64,000 bases of DNA from JAIVJG01 sp964236735 (GCA_964236735.1 CAXSFM010000001.1:248001-312000), one strand, 5' to 3'. Shown: positions 51,831-60,984, numbered from the stretch's first letter. Made by a program: numbers and translations. The notes: a model not told the origin generated them from the letters alone.

Positions 51831-52929
51831 GCACGAGCACTTGAAAATGCTCGCCCATCCCGCCCGGCAAAATCATCTCGCGCGCGTCGAGACGCAACTT
51901 GATGACTTCCGACTCGCTCCCCGCCAGTTCGCTTTCGCGTTCGATTTGTTCGAGCAATCCCGCGCGCAGCAGAAAGGCGTCCTGACGCTCCTGTGAAATT
52001 GCCTTGAGTCCCACATTCTCGCCCGCCTCCCGGATTTGCGTCCAGTTGACGGTCGTCGTCAAATCCTGCGCGCCGGGTTGCGCGAGGGGGTCGGCGGCGA
52101 ACGCATGTCGGCTGAAAGCGCGGAGCGTTCCCTCTCGGCGATGCTGTGCGCTGTAGAGATTTTGCGCTTCGTCGCCATAGTCAACGGTGACGACGTATCC
52201 GCGTCTGAATAACTGCGCTGCTTTTTCGATCCACGCTTCGGCTTCGAGATTGACTTCGGCAAACTGGCCTTCCTGAAGCTTGACGCGCGCCTTCACGAAG
52301 TGTGCGGCGAGTCGCACGTTTGACGGCTCTCGTTCGACCCACACGAAATTCCCGTCCGCATCAAGCTCCACGTAAAGTTCGAGCAAACGTCCATGGCGAT
52401 GAACAACTCGATGGACGGGCAGCGCGTCGAGCAGTTCATTTGAAAAGATGATGCACGCATCCAACGGAGCGTCAATTTCATCAAGCCCGCGAAACTCCAC
52501 GCGACCCGCAAATGATAAAAGCGATGCGGCAGCACGCGCGCGCGCGTCGGTGCTCGCCTCAGCGAAGACGTAGCGAAGACGAGAGAACACTTCGGGCGCG
52601 TCTCGCTCAAGCGTACACAAGACGCCGCGCGCGAAGTGTCCCGCGCCGCCGCCCGCTTCGATAATCGTTAATTCATCTGGGTGTCCGAGTTCGGCGTAGA
52701 GTGTCGTGAAGTAGCGCGCGAAGGTGGCGGCGAAGAGCGCGCTTCTTTCAGGATTCGTGCGGTAATCGCCTTCGCGACCCCAGCGCGTAAGATCGCGGCG
52801 CGCGTAATAACCTTCACGCTCGTCGTAGAGCGCGGCGCGCATCCACTCGCAAAAAGTTATCGCGCCTTCGCGTGCGATGCGCGCGCGCAACCTTTCAGCG
52901 AGCGACTGTGAGCGCATTTCCTGTGACAC
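51805..52929 (-). CDS. MidA/NDUFAF7-type SAM methyltransferase
   Basis: A 374-residue protein. The family signature near the N-terminus is ITFCEWMRAALYDEREGYYA. The SAM-binding core includes TIIEAGGGAGHFARGVL and IIFSNELLDALPVHRV (the 'NE' region conserved in MidA). Members methylate an arginine of complex I subunits in mitochondria. The bacterial function is unproved, and no nuo gene is in the window. It is convergent with mlaD. Its stop codon is inside the shared terminator. Confidence 0.88.
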   Translation of the reverse strand: MSQEMRSQSLAERLRARIAREGAITFCEWMRAALYDEREGYYARRDLTRWGREGDYRTNPERSALFAATFARYFTTLYAELGHPDELTIIEAGGGAGHFARGVLCTLERDAPEVFSRLRYVFAEASTDARARAAASLLSFAGRVEFRGLDEIDAPLDACIIFSNELLDALPVHRVVHRHGRLLELYVELDADGNFVWVEREPSNVRLAAHFVKARVKLQEGQFAEVNLEAEAWIEKAAQLFRRGYVVTVDYGDEAQNLYSAQHRREGTLRAFSRHAFAADPLAQPGAQDLTTTVNWTQIREAGENVGLKAISQERQDAFLLRAGLLEQIERESELAGSESEVIKLRLDAREMILPGGMGEHFQVLVQKKDTAGA

Positions 52930-52932
52930 GCT

Positions 52933-53523
52933 TTAGTCCTGTCGCGGCTCGTCCGTCGTTTGATCCTTGAGCAAGCGCGTGGTGTTCTCCGTCACGCTTG
53001 GCGGGCGTGCGGCCAGTTCGTCTGTGCGATATTGCGGCGGGCGATAAGCTGAAGCAGCGGGTTGAGGCGGAGACGCGGGAAGCGCGCCGCCGCGTGTCGG
53101 CGTGTTGAGATAAGTGGGAGCGACTGTCGGCGGGAGATAAGACGACGGCGGTGCGCCGCTCTGCGCGTTGAAGCTGTGCGGGACGTTCGACTCGAAGAGC
53201 GAGGCGTAAATGATACGCAGCAACCCGCCCATCACGCAGATTGCGCCGGCGAGCGGAATCAACTCGCCGGGCAGATTCATCAGCGCCACGCCGAGAAAAA
53301 TGACGACGGGCATCACGACCACGACGCTCATCATCAACATCGCTCCCTGCCGGATGCCCTTCTGTCTTGGCGAAAGTTGGTGTGCGCCCGCTTCAACGGG
53401 GCGATGTCGGAGTTGACCGCCGCCGGTCAACGCTTCGCTGATGACGTTGAGCGGGAAGCCGCAGGTTGAACAGAAACGCACTTCCCTGCTGATTTGTTGC
53501 TGTCCGCACTGCGGGCAAAACAT
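52933..53523 (-). CDS. Zinc-ribbon membrane protein (paralogue 1)
   Basis: A 196-residue protein. The N-terminal zinc ribbon MFCPQCGQQQ with RFCSTCGFPL (two CxxC) is followed by a linker, two membrane helices (about 62-85 and 88-112, VVVVMPVVIFLGVALM and LAGAICVMGGLLRIIY), then a disordered Pro/Ala/Thr-rich tail. The tail ends with SVTENTTRLLKDQ, also found in the neighbour at 53549-54112. Zinc ribbons fused to membrane helices are common in Acidobacteriota; the function is unknown. Confidence 0.75.
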   Translation of the reverse strand: MFCPQCGQQQISREVRFCSTCGFPLNVISEALTGGGQLRHRPVEAGAHQLSPRQKGIRQGAMLMMSVVVVMPVVIFLGVALMNLPGELIPLAGAICVMGGLLRIIYASLFESNVPHSFNAQSGAPPSSYLPPTVAPTYLNTPTRGGALPASPPQPAASAYRPPQYRTDELAARPPSVTENTTRLLKDQTTDEPRQD

Positions 53524-53548
53524 AAGTCGAGTCCTCTCGATGTGGAAG

Positions 53549-54112
53549 CTAACGAGCAGTCGAGTCGTCCTGATTTTCGAGCAGGCGGGTCGTGTTCTCA
53601 GTCACACTCGGACGATAATTGATTTCGGATGTGTTCATTCGTCGAGCCACGAACTCGCGCGCGGGAATGCTCTGCGCCGGCGGCAACTCCGCCGCGTCTC
53701 GTCCGTGTGCGAAATTGTGTTGACTCGCTTTGGGCGGCACATAGACGAACTGCGTGCTCGACATTTGCTGGCGCAACGCTCCGTCCTCAAAGCACAGCGC
53801 GTAGATGAGCCGGAGCAAACCCGCCATGAAGACGAACGCGCCGATCAGCGAGAGGTCTGCGAGCGTATGAATCATGTCATGCAAGATCGCGAACAACGGG
53901 CCAAGAAAGATGCCGAAGAGCATTAACTTGCCGCCCTGTCGCACGCCCTTGCGGCGCGGCGAAATCTCGCCCGAACCGGCCACGACGACGCTCGACGGCA
54001 ACTCTCCGCCACTCGCCAGCAGCAGCGTCACGCCTTTCAGTTGAAAGCCGCAACGTGAGCAGTAACGCACATCATCCGCAATTTGCTGCTGTCCGCAGTG
54101 TGGGCAAAACAT
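53549..54112 (-). CDS. Zinc-ribbon membrane protein (paralogue 2)
   Basis: A 187-residue protein with the same order as its downstream neighbour: zinc ribbon MFCPHCGQQQ/RYCSRCGFQL, two membrane helices (about 60-110), a disordered tail and the end motif SVTENTTRLLENQ. The two genes are 25 bases apart, so they form a tandem duplicated pair. The tail motif is the best-conserved part outside the ribbon and helices and may be a recognition peptide. Confidence 0.75.
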   Translation of the reverse strand: MFCPHCGQQQIADDVRYCSRCGFQLKGVTLLLASGGELPSSVVVAGSGEISPRRKGVRQGGKLMLFGIFLGPLFAILHDMIHTLADLSLIGAFVFMAGLLRLIYALCFEDGALRQQMSSTQFVYVPPKASQHNFAHGRDAAELPPAQSIPAREFVARRMNTSEINYRPSVTENTTRLLENQDDSTAR

Positions 54113-54245
54113 TTTTTCAATTCCCTCTCTGAAGTCTCGCCATCCCGCGCCACGATTTAAGAGTTCGCGGCGTATCAGATACGCGAGCCTTTACGTTTCA
54201 CGCAAGCGCAAAGTTCATCTGTGTGAAATCTCGCACGCCACACTT

Positions 54246-54722
54246 TCAAATTTGCCACACGCGCTCATCCGAAAAAAGTCTGAAGGTCGCATAGGCGCGT
54301 CCCTGATATTGCGCGGCGCGCACAAGCGTCTCTGTGACGAGAGAGAAAATCGTCCGCATCACACCCGGTGGCGCGGCGATTTCCTTCAACATGTCGGCAT
54401 CGGATTTGAACAGCGCGAACGAACGCCGTCTGGTCTCTTCAGCCTCTTGCAAGTATGTGATGACGTGTCCGGGCGTCGGCAGCGTTTCCGGCAGCGTCCA
54501 CTCGAACGGGTCGTCCCACAGATTGACGTTGATGCCGCCGAAGGTTTGCTCGACTGACGCTGCGCTGCGTAGTATGTGCTCGCCGCACGAATAGATTGGA
54601 ACGTGAAGCGCAGACACGCGCGGCTGCCAGTAGAGCTTATCCGGCGCGACCGCGCGCACGAGCGAAACAGAGCGTTCGTGCAATCGCGCGAACTGTTCAT
54701 CGAGGCTGCATACAATCCCCAT
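54246..54722 (-). CDS. DinB-like small protein
   Basis: A 158-residue, mostly helical protein with a DinB-like start: LDEQFARLHERSVSLVRAV, then DKLYWQPRVSALHVPIYSCG and EHILRSAASVEQTFGGI. Metal-ligand histidines of DinB (one near HVPIYSCGEH) are only partly recognisable. DinB-fold proteins are thiol-dependent transferases or hydrolases of many kinds; the substrate cannot be read here. I chose the ATG at 54722 over an in-frame TTG at 54728. Confidence 0.65.
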   Translation of the reverse strand: MGIVCSLDEQFARLHERSVSLVRAVAPDKLYWQPRVSALHVPIYSCGEHILRSAASVEQTFGGINVNLWDDPFEWTLPETLPTPGHVITYLQEAEETRRRSFALFKSDADMLKEIAAPPGVMRTIFSLVTETLVRAAQYQGRAYATFRLFSDERVWQI

Positions 54723-54741
54723 CTTCAAAGTGTCGGGTTGA

Positions 54742-55089
54742 TTATTGGACGCGACGGTCTGACTCTTTGATGACCGTCCCGAAGTTGCGCCCGGCGAAAG
54801 TGAAGCCGTTATAGACCTGTCCTTTGACGCCGACGCGCGCGCCCTTTGAAGGAACGCCGCGCTCCGTCACGACCCAGATTCTCCCCGTCTCGTCGTCCAA
54901 CTCATAAGCGCCCTGCCCCAACGCGCCGTAGCTTTCCGTGACGCGCCCGACGATGCCCACCTCTTTGTTATGGTAACGACCCGGATCGCTGTTGATCTTG
55001 CTGACGGTCGTGCGGCTCGGACAGCCCGCCAGACCAAAGATGCTGATGAAAAGAATAACGATGAAAGATGCGCGGTGTGACTTCTTCAT
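54742..55089 (-). CDS. Small lipoprotein with OB-like domain
   Basis: A 115-residue protein. The signal ends in a lipobox (IFGLAGC, Cys23). The mature part is a short beta-rich domain: SKINSDPGRYHNKEVGIVGR, then VTESYGALGQGAYELDDETG and GARVGVKGQVYNGFTFAGRN. This pattern fits an OB-fold like the tRNA-anti or DUF4131-type periplasmic modules. It is anchored in a membrane; the role is unknown. Confidence 0.72.
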   Translation of the reverse strand: MKKSHRASFIVILFISIFGLAGCPSRTTVSKINSDPGRYHNKEVGIVGRVTESYGALGQGAYELDDETGRIWVVTERGVPSKGARVGVKGQVYNGFTFAGRNFGTVIKESDRRVQ

Positions 55090-55326
55090 GGCTTCTCCTT
55101 GCTACTTCGATGTGGAAACTTTGGAGAGCGCGGCCATCATAGCACGCGACGGACGCGAGACGAAAAAACACTGTGACGGACAAGCCTGTGATTCACATGA
55201 ATGAAATTCGCGTTGCCCGACAGGTTGATGAAAGCAAGTCGCCCTGAATTTTGATTGCTGATGTGGCGGGATAATTCATCGTTAACAGTTGCCGGCGTCG
55301 CGCGTCTGCGGCTTGTACTTTTTTCC

Positions 55327-55356
55327 TTGACTCAAACTAAACGAGACGGCTACAAC
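55327..55356 (+). promoter_or_regulatory. Sigma-70-type promoter of the asparaginase gene
   Basis: TTGACT (55327-55332), an 18-nt spacer and TACAAC (55351-55356). A strong AAGGAG ribosome site (55368-55373) stands 4 bases before the ATG. Confidence 0.5.
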
Positions 55357-55377
55357 CTTGATTAAATAAGGAGTCAC

Positions 55378-56502
55378 ATGAAAAATAAAATGAAGCGGCG
55401 TGATTTTCTACGGCAGGGTGCGGTCGCCGGCATGGCTTTGACGGCGGCGACGAAGACGGCGCGCGGCGAGTCTGCGGCGGTCATCAGGAAGAGCGCGGCG
55501 CGTCCCGTCGTCATCTCTTCCGCGAACGGCAACAAGTTCAAGAATGGCGGCGACGTGACGTGCGTGCAAAAGGCTTTCACGTTGATGATGAGTGGGACGG
55601 ACGTGCTCGACGCTTTAATCGCGGGCGTCAACATCGTCGAACTCGACCCGCTCGATGACAGCGTCGGCTACGGCGGGTTGCCGAACGCGGAGGGCGTCGT
55701 GCAACTCGACTCTTCGTGTATGCACGGCCCGAAGAAGCGCGCGGGCGCGGTGGCCGCGCTCGAAGGCGTGCGGACGCCGTCGCTCGTCGCAAAGGCGGTG
55801 ATGGAGCAGACGGATCATCACTTGCTCGTCGGGCGTGGCGCGCAGGAGTTCGCGCGGAGCATGGGCTTCAAAATCGAGGACGATTTGAACACGGAACACT
55901 CGCGCCAACTCTGGCTCGAATGGAAACGGCGCACAGACCCTTCGCACTATCTCGACCCGGCGCAACGCTCGGAAGTCTGGCGGCGCGAGGGCTTGAAGAT
56001 GGTCGCCGAAGGTCTGATTCGAGCGGAACATTATTACGGCACGATCAACTGCGACGGCGTCAACGCCAAAGGCGAGATTTGCGGCGTGACGACGACGAGC
56101 GGCCTTTCATGGAAGATACCGGGACGTGTCGGCGATTCGCCAATTCTCGGCGCGGGACTCTACGTTGACGGCGCGGTCGGGGCTGCCGGCTCGACGGGGC
56201 GCGGCGAGGCCAATCTCTACAATCTCTGCTCGTTCCTCATCGTCGAAGAGATGCGGCGCGGGCGCAGCCCGAAGGACGCGGGGATGGAAGCGCTCAAACG
56301 CATACAGGCGAACACGGTCGAGAAACGACTGCTCAACAATCGCGGCCTGCCGAACTTCGGCATCAACTTTTACGCCGTCAACGCGCGCGGCGAACACGCG
56401 GGCGTGACGATGTATCCCGGCGCGCAGTACGCGGTCTGCGACGAGAGCGGCGCGAAGACGATTCCCTGCGACGCGCTGCTTCAAGGCAAGCCGACCGACT
56501 GA
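55378..56502 (+). CDS. Tat-exported glycosylasparaginase-type Ntn hydrolase
   Basis: A 374-residue protein. The twin-arginine signal MKRRDFLRQGAVAGMALTAA indicates Tat export. The N-terminal part carries VELDPLDDSVGYGGLPNAEG. The self-cleavage and catalytic Thr is in YYGTINCDGVNA (usual family reading HDTI or HGTI), followed by GVTTTSGLSWKIPGRVGDSP and GAGLYVDGAVGAAGSTGRGE, which match the family closely. It would cleave the Asn-GlcNAc link of glycopeptides in the periplasm. A sigma-70 promoter and strong ribosome site precede it. Confidence 0.9.
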   Translation: MKNKMKRRDFLRQGAVAGMALTAATKTARGESAAVIRKSAARPVVISSANGNKFKNGGDVTCVQKAFTLMMSGTDVLDALIAGVNIVELDPLDDSVGYGGLPNAEGVVQLDSSCMHGPKKRAGAVAALEGVRTPSLVAKAVMEQTDHHLLVGRGAQEFARSMGFKIEDDLNTEHSRQLWLEWKRRTDPSHYLDPAQRSEVWRREGLKMVAEGLIRAEHYYGTINCDGVNAKGEICGVTTTSGLSWKIPGRVGDSPILGAGLYVDGAVGAAGSTGRGEANLYNLCSFLIVEEMRRGRSPKDAGMEALKRIQANTVEKRLLNNRGLPNFGINFYAVNARGEHAGVTMYPGAQYAVCDESGAKTIPCDALLQGKPTD

Positions 56503-56511
56503 GTTAAAATT

Positions 56512-57054
56512 ATGGGCGACTTCATCAAATGGCTCGTGCATGAAGATCAGAAGGAACTGTACGGAGTGTTTGTCGCCATCCTCCTGACCATAGTTTTTCT
56601 GGCGCTCATCGCGTTGCTGTTGTGGCCTCTCGACAAAATGATGATGGCCTTAAGTTTGGCAAAAGGCTATCTGCTGTTCTGGATTATCATTTCCGTCGTG
56701 GCCTTAGGATTAAACACTGTCCGAAAGATTCTGCGTGTGAATCAGGACTCACATGTCTCCGCTTACGTGGTCTCGAATGTGCTCGCCAGCGGGCTGATGC
56801 AGGTGGGTTGGTCGGCTTTTGCCGCTCTGATAGTTTACAGCTTCGTAGCCGCCACGCCTTTCTGGTCAGTGTTGATTTTGTATTTCATCGCGCTTCTGTC
56901 CTGCTTCATCGCCTACAACATCGTGTCGTCGTTATATGGCGGGCACGTCTATCGAATCATCAATCTGCCGCTCGCGTTTGTCAGCTTCATCATTTTCAGT
57001 GTCTGGCCTGCGAGCGCGCATCTGACATACGGACGCTTCTTCGACCTTTTTTGA
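56512..57054 (+). CDS. Multi-pass membrane protein, unknown
   Basis: A 180-residue protein. Four to five membrane helices: VFVAILLTIVFLALIALLLW, YLLFWIIISVVALGL, SAFAALIVYSFVAATPFW and FIALLSCFIAYNIVSSLY, with YGGHVYRIINLPLAFVSFII near the end. No family recognised. Base composition looks less GC-rich than its neighbours. It starts 9 bases after the asparaginase stop and lies 21 bases before the next gene. Confidence 0.65.
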   Translation: MGDFIKWLVHEDQKELYGVFVAILLTIVFLALIALLLWPLDKMMMALSLAKGYLLFWIIISVVALGLNTVRKILRVNQDSHVSAYVVSNVLASGLMQVGWSAFAALIVYSFVAATPFWSVLILYFIALLSCFIAYNIVSSLYGGHVYRIINLPLAFVSFIIFSVWPASAHLTYGRFFDLF

Positions 57055-57075
57055 AAACCCGACGGAGAGACAAAC

Positions 57076-58329
57076 ATGGAAGCAGATAAGCACACGCCTT
57101 CCGGCGACGTAAACGATCAATCGCCGTCCGCAACGCCAACGGCAGCATCGTCGGAAACAATGTCCGAACCTGTGCAAAGGCTGCTCGCTTACAGCCAGGA
57201 ACGCGCGAGTACGAATGACGTGATGCGCTCGCTCGTCAGCCATCATGATTGGCTCGTGCCGGTTGGATTCGTCGTGCAGAGCGGCGAAGAAAATCGCGTC
57301 CTTGAGCGGATGGTGATACTCAGTTCGGAGACGCAACTGCCGGCGGACGAGTTGTGGGTTTTCACGGATCAGCCATCCGCACTCATGGCGCAGGCGAAGG
57401 GAGCGCAACTCGGCGTTTATGCCGGCGGCATCGCGGGCACGGAGTTGTTCCGCAAAATCCCTGCGGGCACAAAATTAGTGCGCGTTAATCCCGGCTCGCC
57501 GACCGAGCGTACATGGATGTTTCAGGACGGCGGCGGCATCGAGATGGGAAAGATTTGGGCGGACGCCATCGCGCTCGAAGAAAGTTTCGCGCAATGGAAG
57601 GAGACGGGCGAACCCGACAGAGATGCCGTCAGCAACTATCGCGCCTTCATGGTGTTCAATCATGCTTCCGGCCCGATCATCACGCTGCCTAACTTTTCAG
57701 GAATGCCGAACCCGGCTGCCGCCTTCACCGCGCCGGACTGCGCCGAAATGTTTTTGTCCAAACTCGGCGCAGAGCAAAGCGCGGGAATGAAGCAAGCTGT
57801 GGTGGACGGCAAGACTTTGATCGAGCACGCGCCGCGTCTGGGCATTAGCGGATTGATGTTCAACGTCTTCGGCCCCGGCGCGACTTATGCATTTCCCTTT
57901 GACAGTCAGCGCACGGATGAAGCACAGCCGAGCCGCATACTCATGTTGATGCTGGGAGACGGGTTGCGCCTGCCTTCCGGCTTCGTCGCCGACTCGCCTT
58001 ACCGTTGTCTGATCTATTGCAAAGTCCCCGCCGACTGGCTGGAAGGCGAGACGCCCGCATCGGATGAACTGTGGCTCAAGGGGCCGTCGCTCAGACCCGA
58101 TAAGATTGAGCGACTGCTGGAAGGGATGTACGGCAAAACGTGGCGGAGCGGCAACACGGACGGCTCGCAGTACGTGGTCGAGGTGGGAGGCGCGCGTCTC
58201 CTCAATCCCCTGCGCGAAACGGAGAGGCCGTGGGAGCGAGACGACCCGAACGACAAGCGCGTCCGTCACTTCTACTTCGCCGCCGGACATGACGGGGGGT
58301 TCAATCCCATCTCGCCCGCAGAGCTTTGA
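57076..58329 (+). CDS. Unknown 417-residue protein (weakly SseB-like)
   Basis: A 417-residue soluble protein with no signal peptide. The N-terminal 35 residues are disordered. The first half resembles SseB-type segments (VPVGFVVQSGEENRVLERMV and ELWVFTDQPSALMAQAKG); the second half has ILMLMLGDGLRLPSGFVAD and VVEVGGARLLNPLRETERPW. A GGAGAG ribosome site precedes it. I could not place it with confidence and it might be two related domains in tandem. Confidence 0.5.
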   Translation: MEADKHTPSGDVNDQSPSATPTAASSETMSEPVQRLLAYSQERASTNDVMRSLVSHHDWLVPVGFVVQSGEENRVLERMVILSSETQLPADELWVFTDQPSALMAQAKGAQLGVYAGGIAGTELFRKIPAGTKLVRVNPGSPTERTWMFQDGGGIEMGKIWADAIALEESFAQWKETGEPDRDAVSNYRAFMVFNHASGPIITLPNFSGMPNPAAAFTAPDCAEMFLSKLGAEQSAGMKQAVVDGKTLIEHAPRLGISGLMFNVFGPGATYAFPFDSQRTDEAQPSRILMLMLGDGLRLPSGFVADSPYRCLIYCKVPADWLEGETPASDELWLKGPSLRPDKIERLLEGMYGKTWRSGNTDGSQYVVEVGGARLLNPLRETERPWERDDPNDKRVRHFYFAAGHDGGFNPISPAEL

Positions 58330-58612
58330 ATCGTCCCGGTGATGACGCCGAACACACGCGAAAAATTGTCAGACTAAACTCTCCCCGCGTGCGTCTGAAT
58401 CCGAGTCGGACACCTCGCTGCGCTTTCGACTGACGCCGCCTCGGTAGCTATTGATTCGCGGCGCGATAGGTAAGATACTGCCGCCTGAAAGAACTGCCCG
58501 CCCGAAACAATCTCCACCGTTTCGGACGAAATAAATTGATGCCGCTTCGCCGCCGACACCTCGCCCGTGTACTTAAACGCCCTGACCACTGCCACCAGAG
58601 GAGAAATGAGAA

Positions 58613-59086
58613 ATGTTGAAGAAGATTTCAGTCGCCTCGCTGATGATGGCGATGCTCGTCGTCTGCTTGGTTTTGACCACTTCGGCCAACGCGCAACGTC
58701 GCAAGGCTAGAGGACGAGCGCCAGCACCAGCTGTAACTGTGTTGGACAATGAGGCGAAGTTAACAGTTAAAAGCCAGCCCAAAGGTGTCACCGTCACGGA
58801 CAACGAAGCAAGGTTGAATAGAGGTAGAGGACGGGCGCGAACTTCACGAGTTACGACCCAAAAGCCGGTAAGCGCCGCAATTGATAACACAGTTGCGGAC
58901 GGCCCGGTGCGCGTCAAGTCGAACACGCCGACAGTTAGACAAGGTCAAGGAAATGTTAAAGAGCCAACATCGGTGGAGATTCCGAACTTGGTCAAGGCGA
59001 AGAAGCCCGGCCATTTCATCGGCGGAACCGACGACGGACAATCAATCAGGCAGAAGCAGCCGCACAGGCGTCGCGGTCGCCACTAA
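58613..59086 (+). CDS. Secreted basic repetitive protein, unknown
   Basis: A 157-residue protein. The signal peptide is 1-26 (LMMAMLVVCLVLTTSANA). The mature part is basic and low-complexity with two related units (VTVLDNEAKL and VTVTDNEARL, each preceded by an Arg/Gly/Ala-rich stretch). No family recognised. AGGAG lies before the ATG. Confidence 0.55.
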   Translation: MLKKISVASLMMAMLVVCLVLTTSANAQRRKARGRAPAPAVTVLDNEAKLTVKSQPKGVTVTDNEARLNRGRGRARTSRVTTQKPVSAAIDNTVADGPVRVKSNTPTVRQGQGNVKEPTSVEIPNLVKAKKPGHFIGGTDDGQSIRQKQPHRRRGRH

Positions 59087-59222
59087 TTTACAGTCAGAGC
59101 GGGCGAACTTGTTATACCGGTTCGCTTGAGTGCGGACGTTCAGAGTTCACGAGTCGAACAGCCTGAAGGCTGAACTCTAAACAGGCGCGTGGGCGATAGC
59201 TGCAAACGTGGAGGTCGGGCGA

Positions 59223-60299
59223 ATGAAAAAAATCATCTTCGTAATATGCTTTGTCGTCGCGGCGAACCTCTCCGCCTATGGTCAGCAGAGGCGGGGGCCG
59301 AGGATTTTCAGGCCGAGGGACAATCAACCGACGCCGACTTCGACACCAACAACTTCAACGCCGACGCCCGCTCCGTCCACAGGCGCAGGCCAGACTGCGG
59401 GGCAATCGTCTCAGGCATCGCAGTCGTCGCAAGGCTACAAGTCCGCCATCGAATACCAGTCGTTGATGCAGCTTCGCTTCTACGAAAACAGCGGCGGCTT
59501 CATGGTCGAGAACCTTGAGGTGGTCTTCCCGCCTTCGGGCGCGCAGAAGGCGACCTTCGTCATCTCCAAACCGAACGGCGAGACGGTCAGCAGCGTCCCG
59601 CTGCGTCTCGAAACTCCGCTCGCCAGCTACACTGCCTTCGGCATGTTCCTCCCTGATGCCGTCGCCGGATCGGCGGACATCGGGCAGCCGGGCGACTACG
59701 TGCTGTCAGTTCAGATAGACGGTCAGCCGATCACTAATCTTCCCTTCGCCATGAAGCGCGAAGCCAGCAACGACCCTTTCAATCCCAAGACGACCTTCGT
59801 GCGCGAAGGCCCGTGGCGCGACCTCGCGTACTTTTCCAGTCGCACTGACATGCCCGACAGCCACCTCGAATTTAACTGGTGGACATGCTTCAGAGAACTG
59901 CCGCCCGGCACAAAAAATCCGATGGTCACGCTGCATTTAATGTACGGCGCGCAGGAGATCGCGGCGACGCGCAGCCCTGTCGTGCCGACGCAAACCGATT
60001 GGCAATTTCTCTATCAAGAATTTGTTCTACCCGTGACGCCCGTGCGCTGGATGACGCTGGCCGATCTGACGAAGCGCGACGGCGACTACACCGTCATCGC
60101 GAAAGTCAACGGCAAACCCTTCAAGAGCTACAAGGCGGAAGTCAGAGGCGGCCAGCTTCAACGTCACCCGCGCAGCAGCATGGACATGAATCCACACACC
60201 GACTTTATCTCGCCTCGCCTCGTGGACACTTCGGGGCGCGTCTCTTCGCAATACGCGATGCGCGACACTTACTGGATCAGGAAGAATTTAGGTAATTAA
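59223..60299 (+). CDS. Exported protein with Pro/Thr linker, unknown
   Basis: A 358-residue protein. The signal peptide is 1-20 (IIFVICFVVAANLSAYGQ). A Thr/Pro-rich and Gln/Ser-rich linker follows (about 25-75), then a beta-rich domain (about 80-350) with LRFYENSGGFMVENLEVVFP and MRDTYWIRKNLGN at the end. No domain family recognised. The ATG at 59223 is chosen over a GTG at 59208 because GGAGGTC is placed 6 bases before it. Confidence 0.6.
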   Translation: MKKIIFVICFVVAANLSAYGQQRRGPRIFRPRDNQPTPTSTPTTSTPTPAPSTGAGQTAGQSSQASQSSQGYKSAIEYQSLMQLRFYENSGGFMVENLEVVFPPSGAQKATFVISKPNGETVSSVPLRLETPLASYTAFGMFLPDAVAGSADIGQPGDYVLSVQIDGQPITNLPFAMKREASNDPFNPKTTFVREGPWRDLAYFSSRTDMPDSHLEFNWWTCFRELPPGTKNPMVTLHLMYGAQEIAATRSPVVPTQTDWQFLYQEFVLPVTPVRWMTLADLTKRDGDYTVIAKVNGKPFKSYKAEVRGGQLQRHPRSSMDMNPHTDFISPRLVDTSGRVSSQYAMRDTYWIRKNLGN

Positions 60300-60306
60300 A
60301 ATCAGT

Positions 60307-60336
60307 TTGACCAGAAGCGCTGTCACTGCTTAGGAT
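60307..60336 (+). promoter_or_regulatory. Candidate promoter of the toxin-antitoxin operon
   Basis: TTGACC (60307-60312), an 18-nt spacer and TAGGAT (60331-60336). AAGGAG precedes the antitoxin ATG. Confidence 0.4.
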
Positions 60337-60367
60337 TCATCTTGTCGAAGATTAAGGAGTAATTCAG

Positions 60368-60556
60368 ATGAGTACAATCAATGTTAAGGAAGAAGCTAAA
60401 CGCCTGATCGAAAAGCTGCCTGAAAATATGACGTGGGATGATTTGATGCACGAAATTTACGTGCGCCAATCTATTGAGGCCGGTCTTGCTGATAGCGAAA
60501 ATGGGCGTCTTATGGATGTCGCTGAAGTGCGCGCCAAATTCGGATTACAGCCATGA
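60368..60556 (+). CDS. Antitoxin of a RelE/ParE-type pair
   Basis: A 62-residue acidic protein, MSTINVKEEAKRLIEKLPEN followed by a helix (WDDLMHEIYVRQSIEAGLAD) and a tail (GRLMDVAEVRAKFGLQP). This matches the small antitoxins of RelE/ParE loci that carry a helical segment and a C-terminal toxin-binding stretch. It overlaps the toxin by 4 bases (ATGA). Base composition is lower in GC than the flanks. Confidence 0.8.
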   Translation: MSTINVKEEAKRLIEKLPENMTWDDLMHEIYVRQSIEAGLADSENGRLMDVAEVRAKFGLQP

Positions 60557-60849
60557 AAGTTATGTGGACGGATGCTGCCGTCGCACAACTTGAAGCTATT
60601 CATGATTATCTGGCACAAACCTCACCGGAATATGCTCGCAGGATTGTTGACCGTTTAACCAGACGCTCCATGCAGATTTCGGCCTTTCCCTTTTCCGGTC
60701 GGATGGTGGCGGAATATGAGTTGAATGAAGTGCGTGAGATCATTGAAGGCTTACATCGAATCATCTATTTGATAAAAGAAGAGGAAGATCAAATTGAGGT
60801 TTTGGCAGTAATTCATGGTTCCCGCGAAGGATTAAATCCACTGGGATGA
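60553..60849 (+). CDS. RelE/ParE-family toxin
   Basis: A 98-residue protein. The RelE/ParE fold signature: MKVMWTDAAVAQLEAIHDYL, EYARRIVDRLTRRSMQISAF, PFSGRMVAEYELNEVREIIE and HRIIYLIKEEEDQIEVLAVI-H. The conserved 'Y-I-x-VxxxxHxxR' end (VIHGSREGL) is present. ParE-like members block gyrase while RelE-like ones cut mRNA; sequence alone does not decide which. It is preceded by its antitoxin and followed by a terminator. Confidence 0.88.
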   Translation: MKVMWTDAAVAQLEAIHDYLAQTSPEYARRIVDRLTRRSMQISAFPFSGRMVAEYELNEVREIIEGLHRIIYLIKEEEDQIEVLAVIHGSREGLNPLG

Positions 60850-60927
60850 AACTGCATGTTAAGAGGCAAGCCTGACAAATCATTCAACGTTGCCGGTACT
60901 ATGCTTCCTACCTCATAAGCCAAACAC

Positions 60928-60965
60928 GGCGACGTGAATGACTTTCACGTCGCCGCGCTTTTTGT
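60928..60965 (+). terminator. Intrinsic terminator after the toxin-antitoxin operon
   Basis: GGCGACGTGA (60928-60937) pairs with TCACGTCGCC (60944-60953), followed by GCGCTTTTTGTC. The minus-strand reading could also end the aldehyde dehydrogenase transcript. Confidence 0.8.
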
Positions 60966-60984
60966 CTTTCAATTTCCTGCCGAC

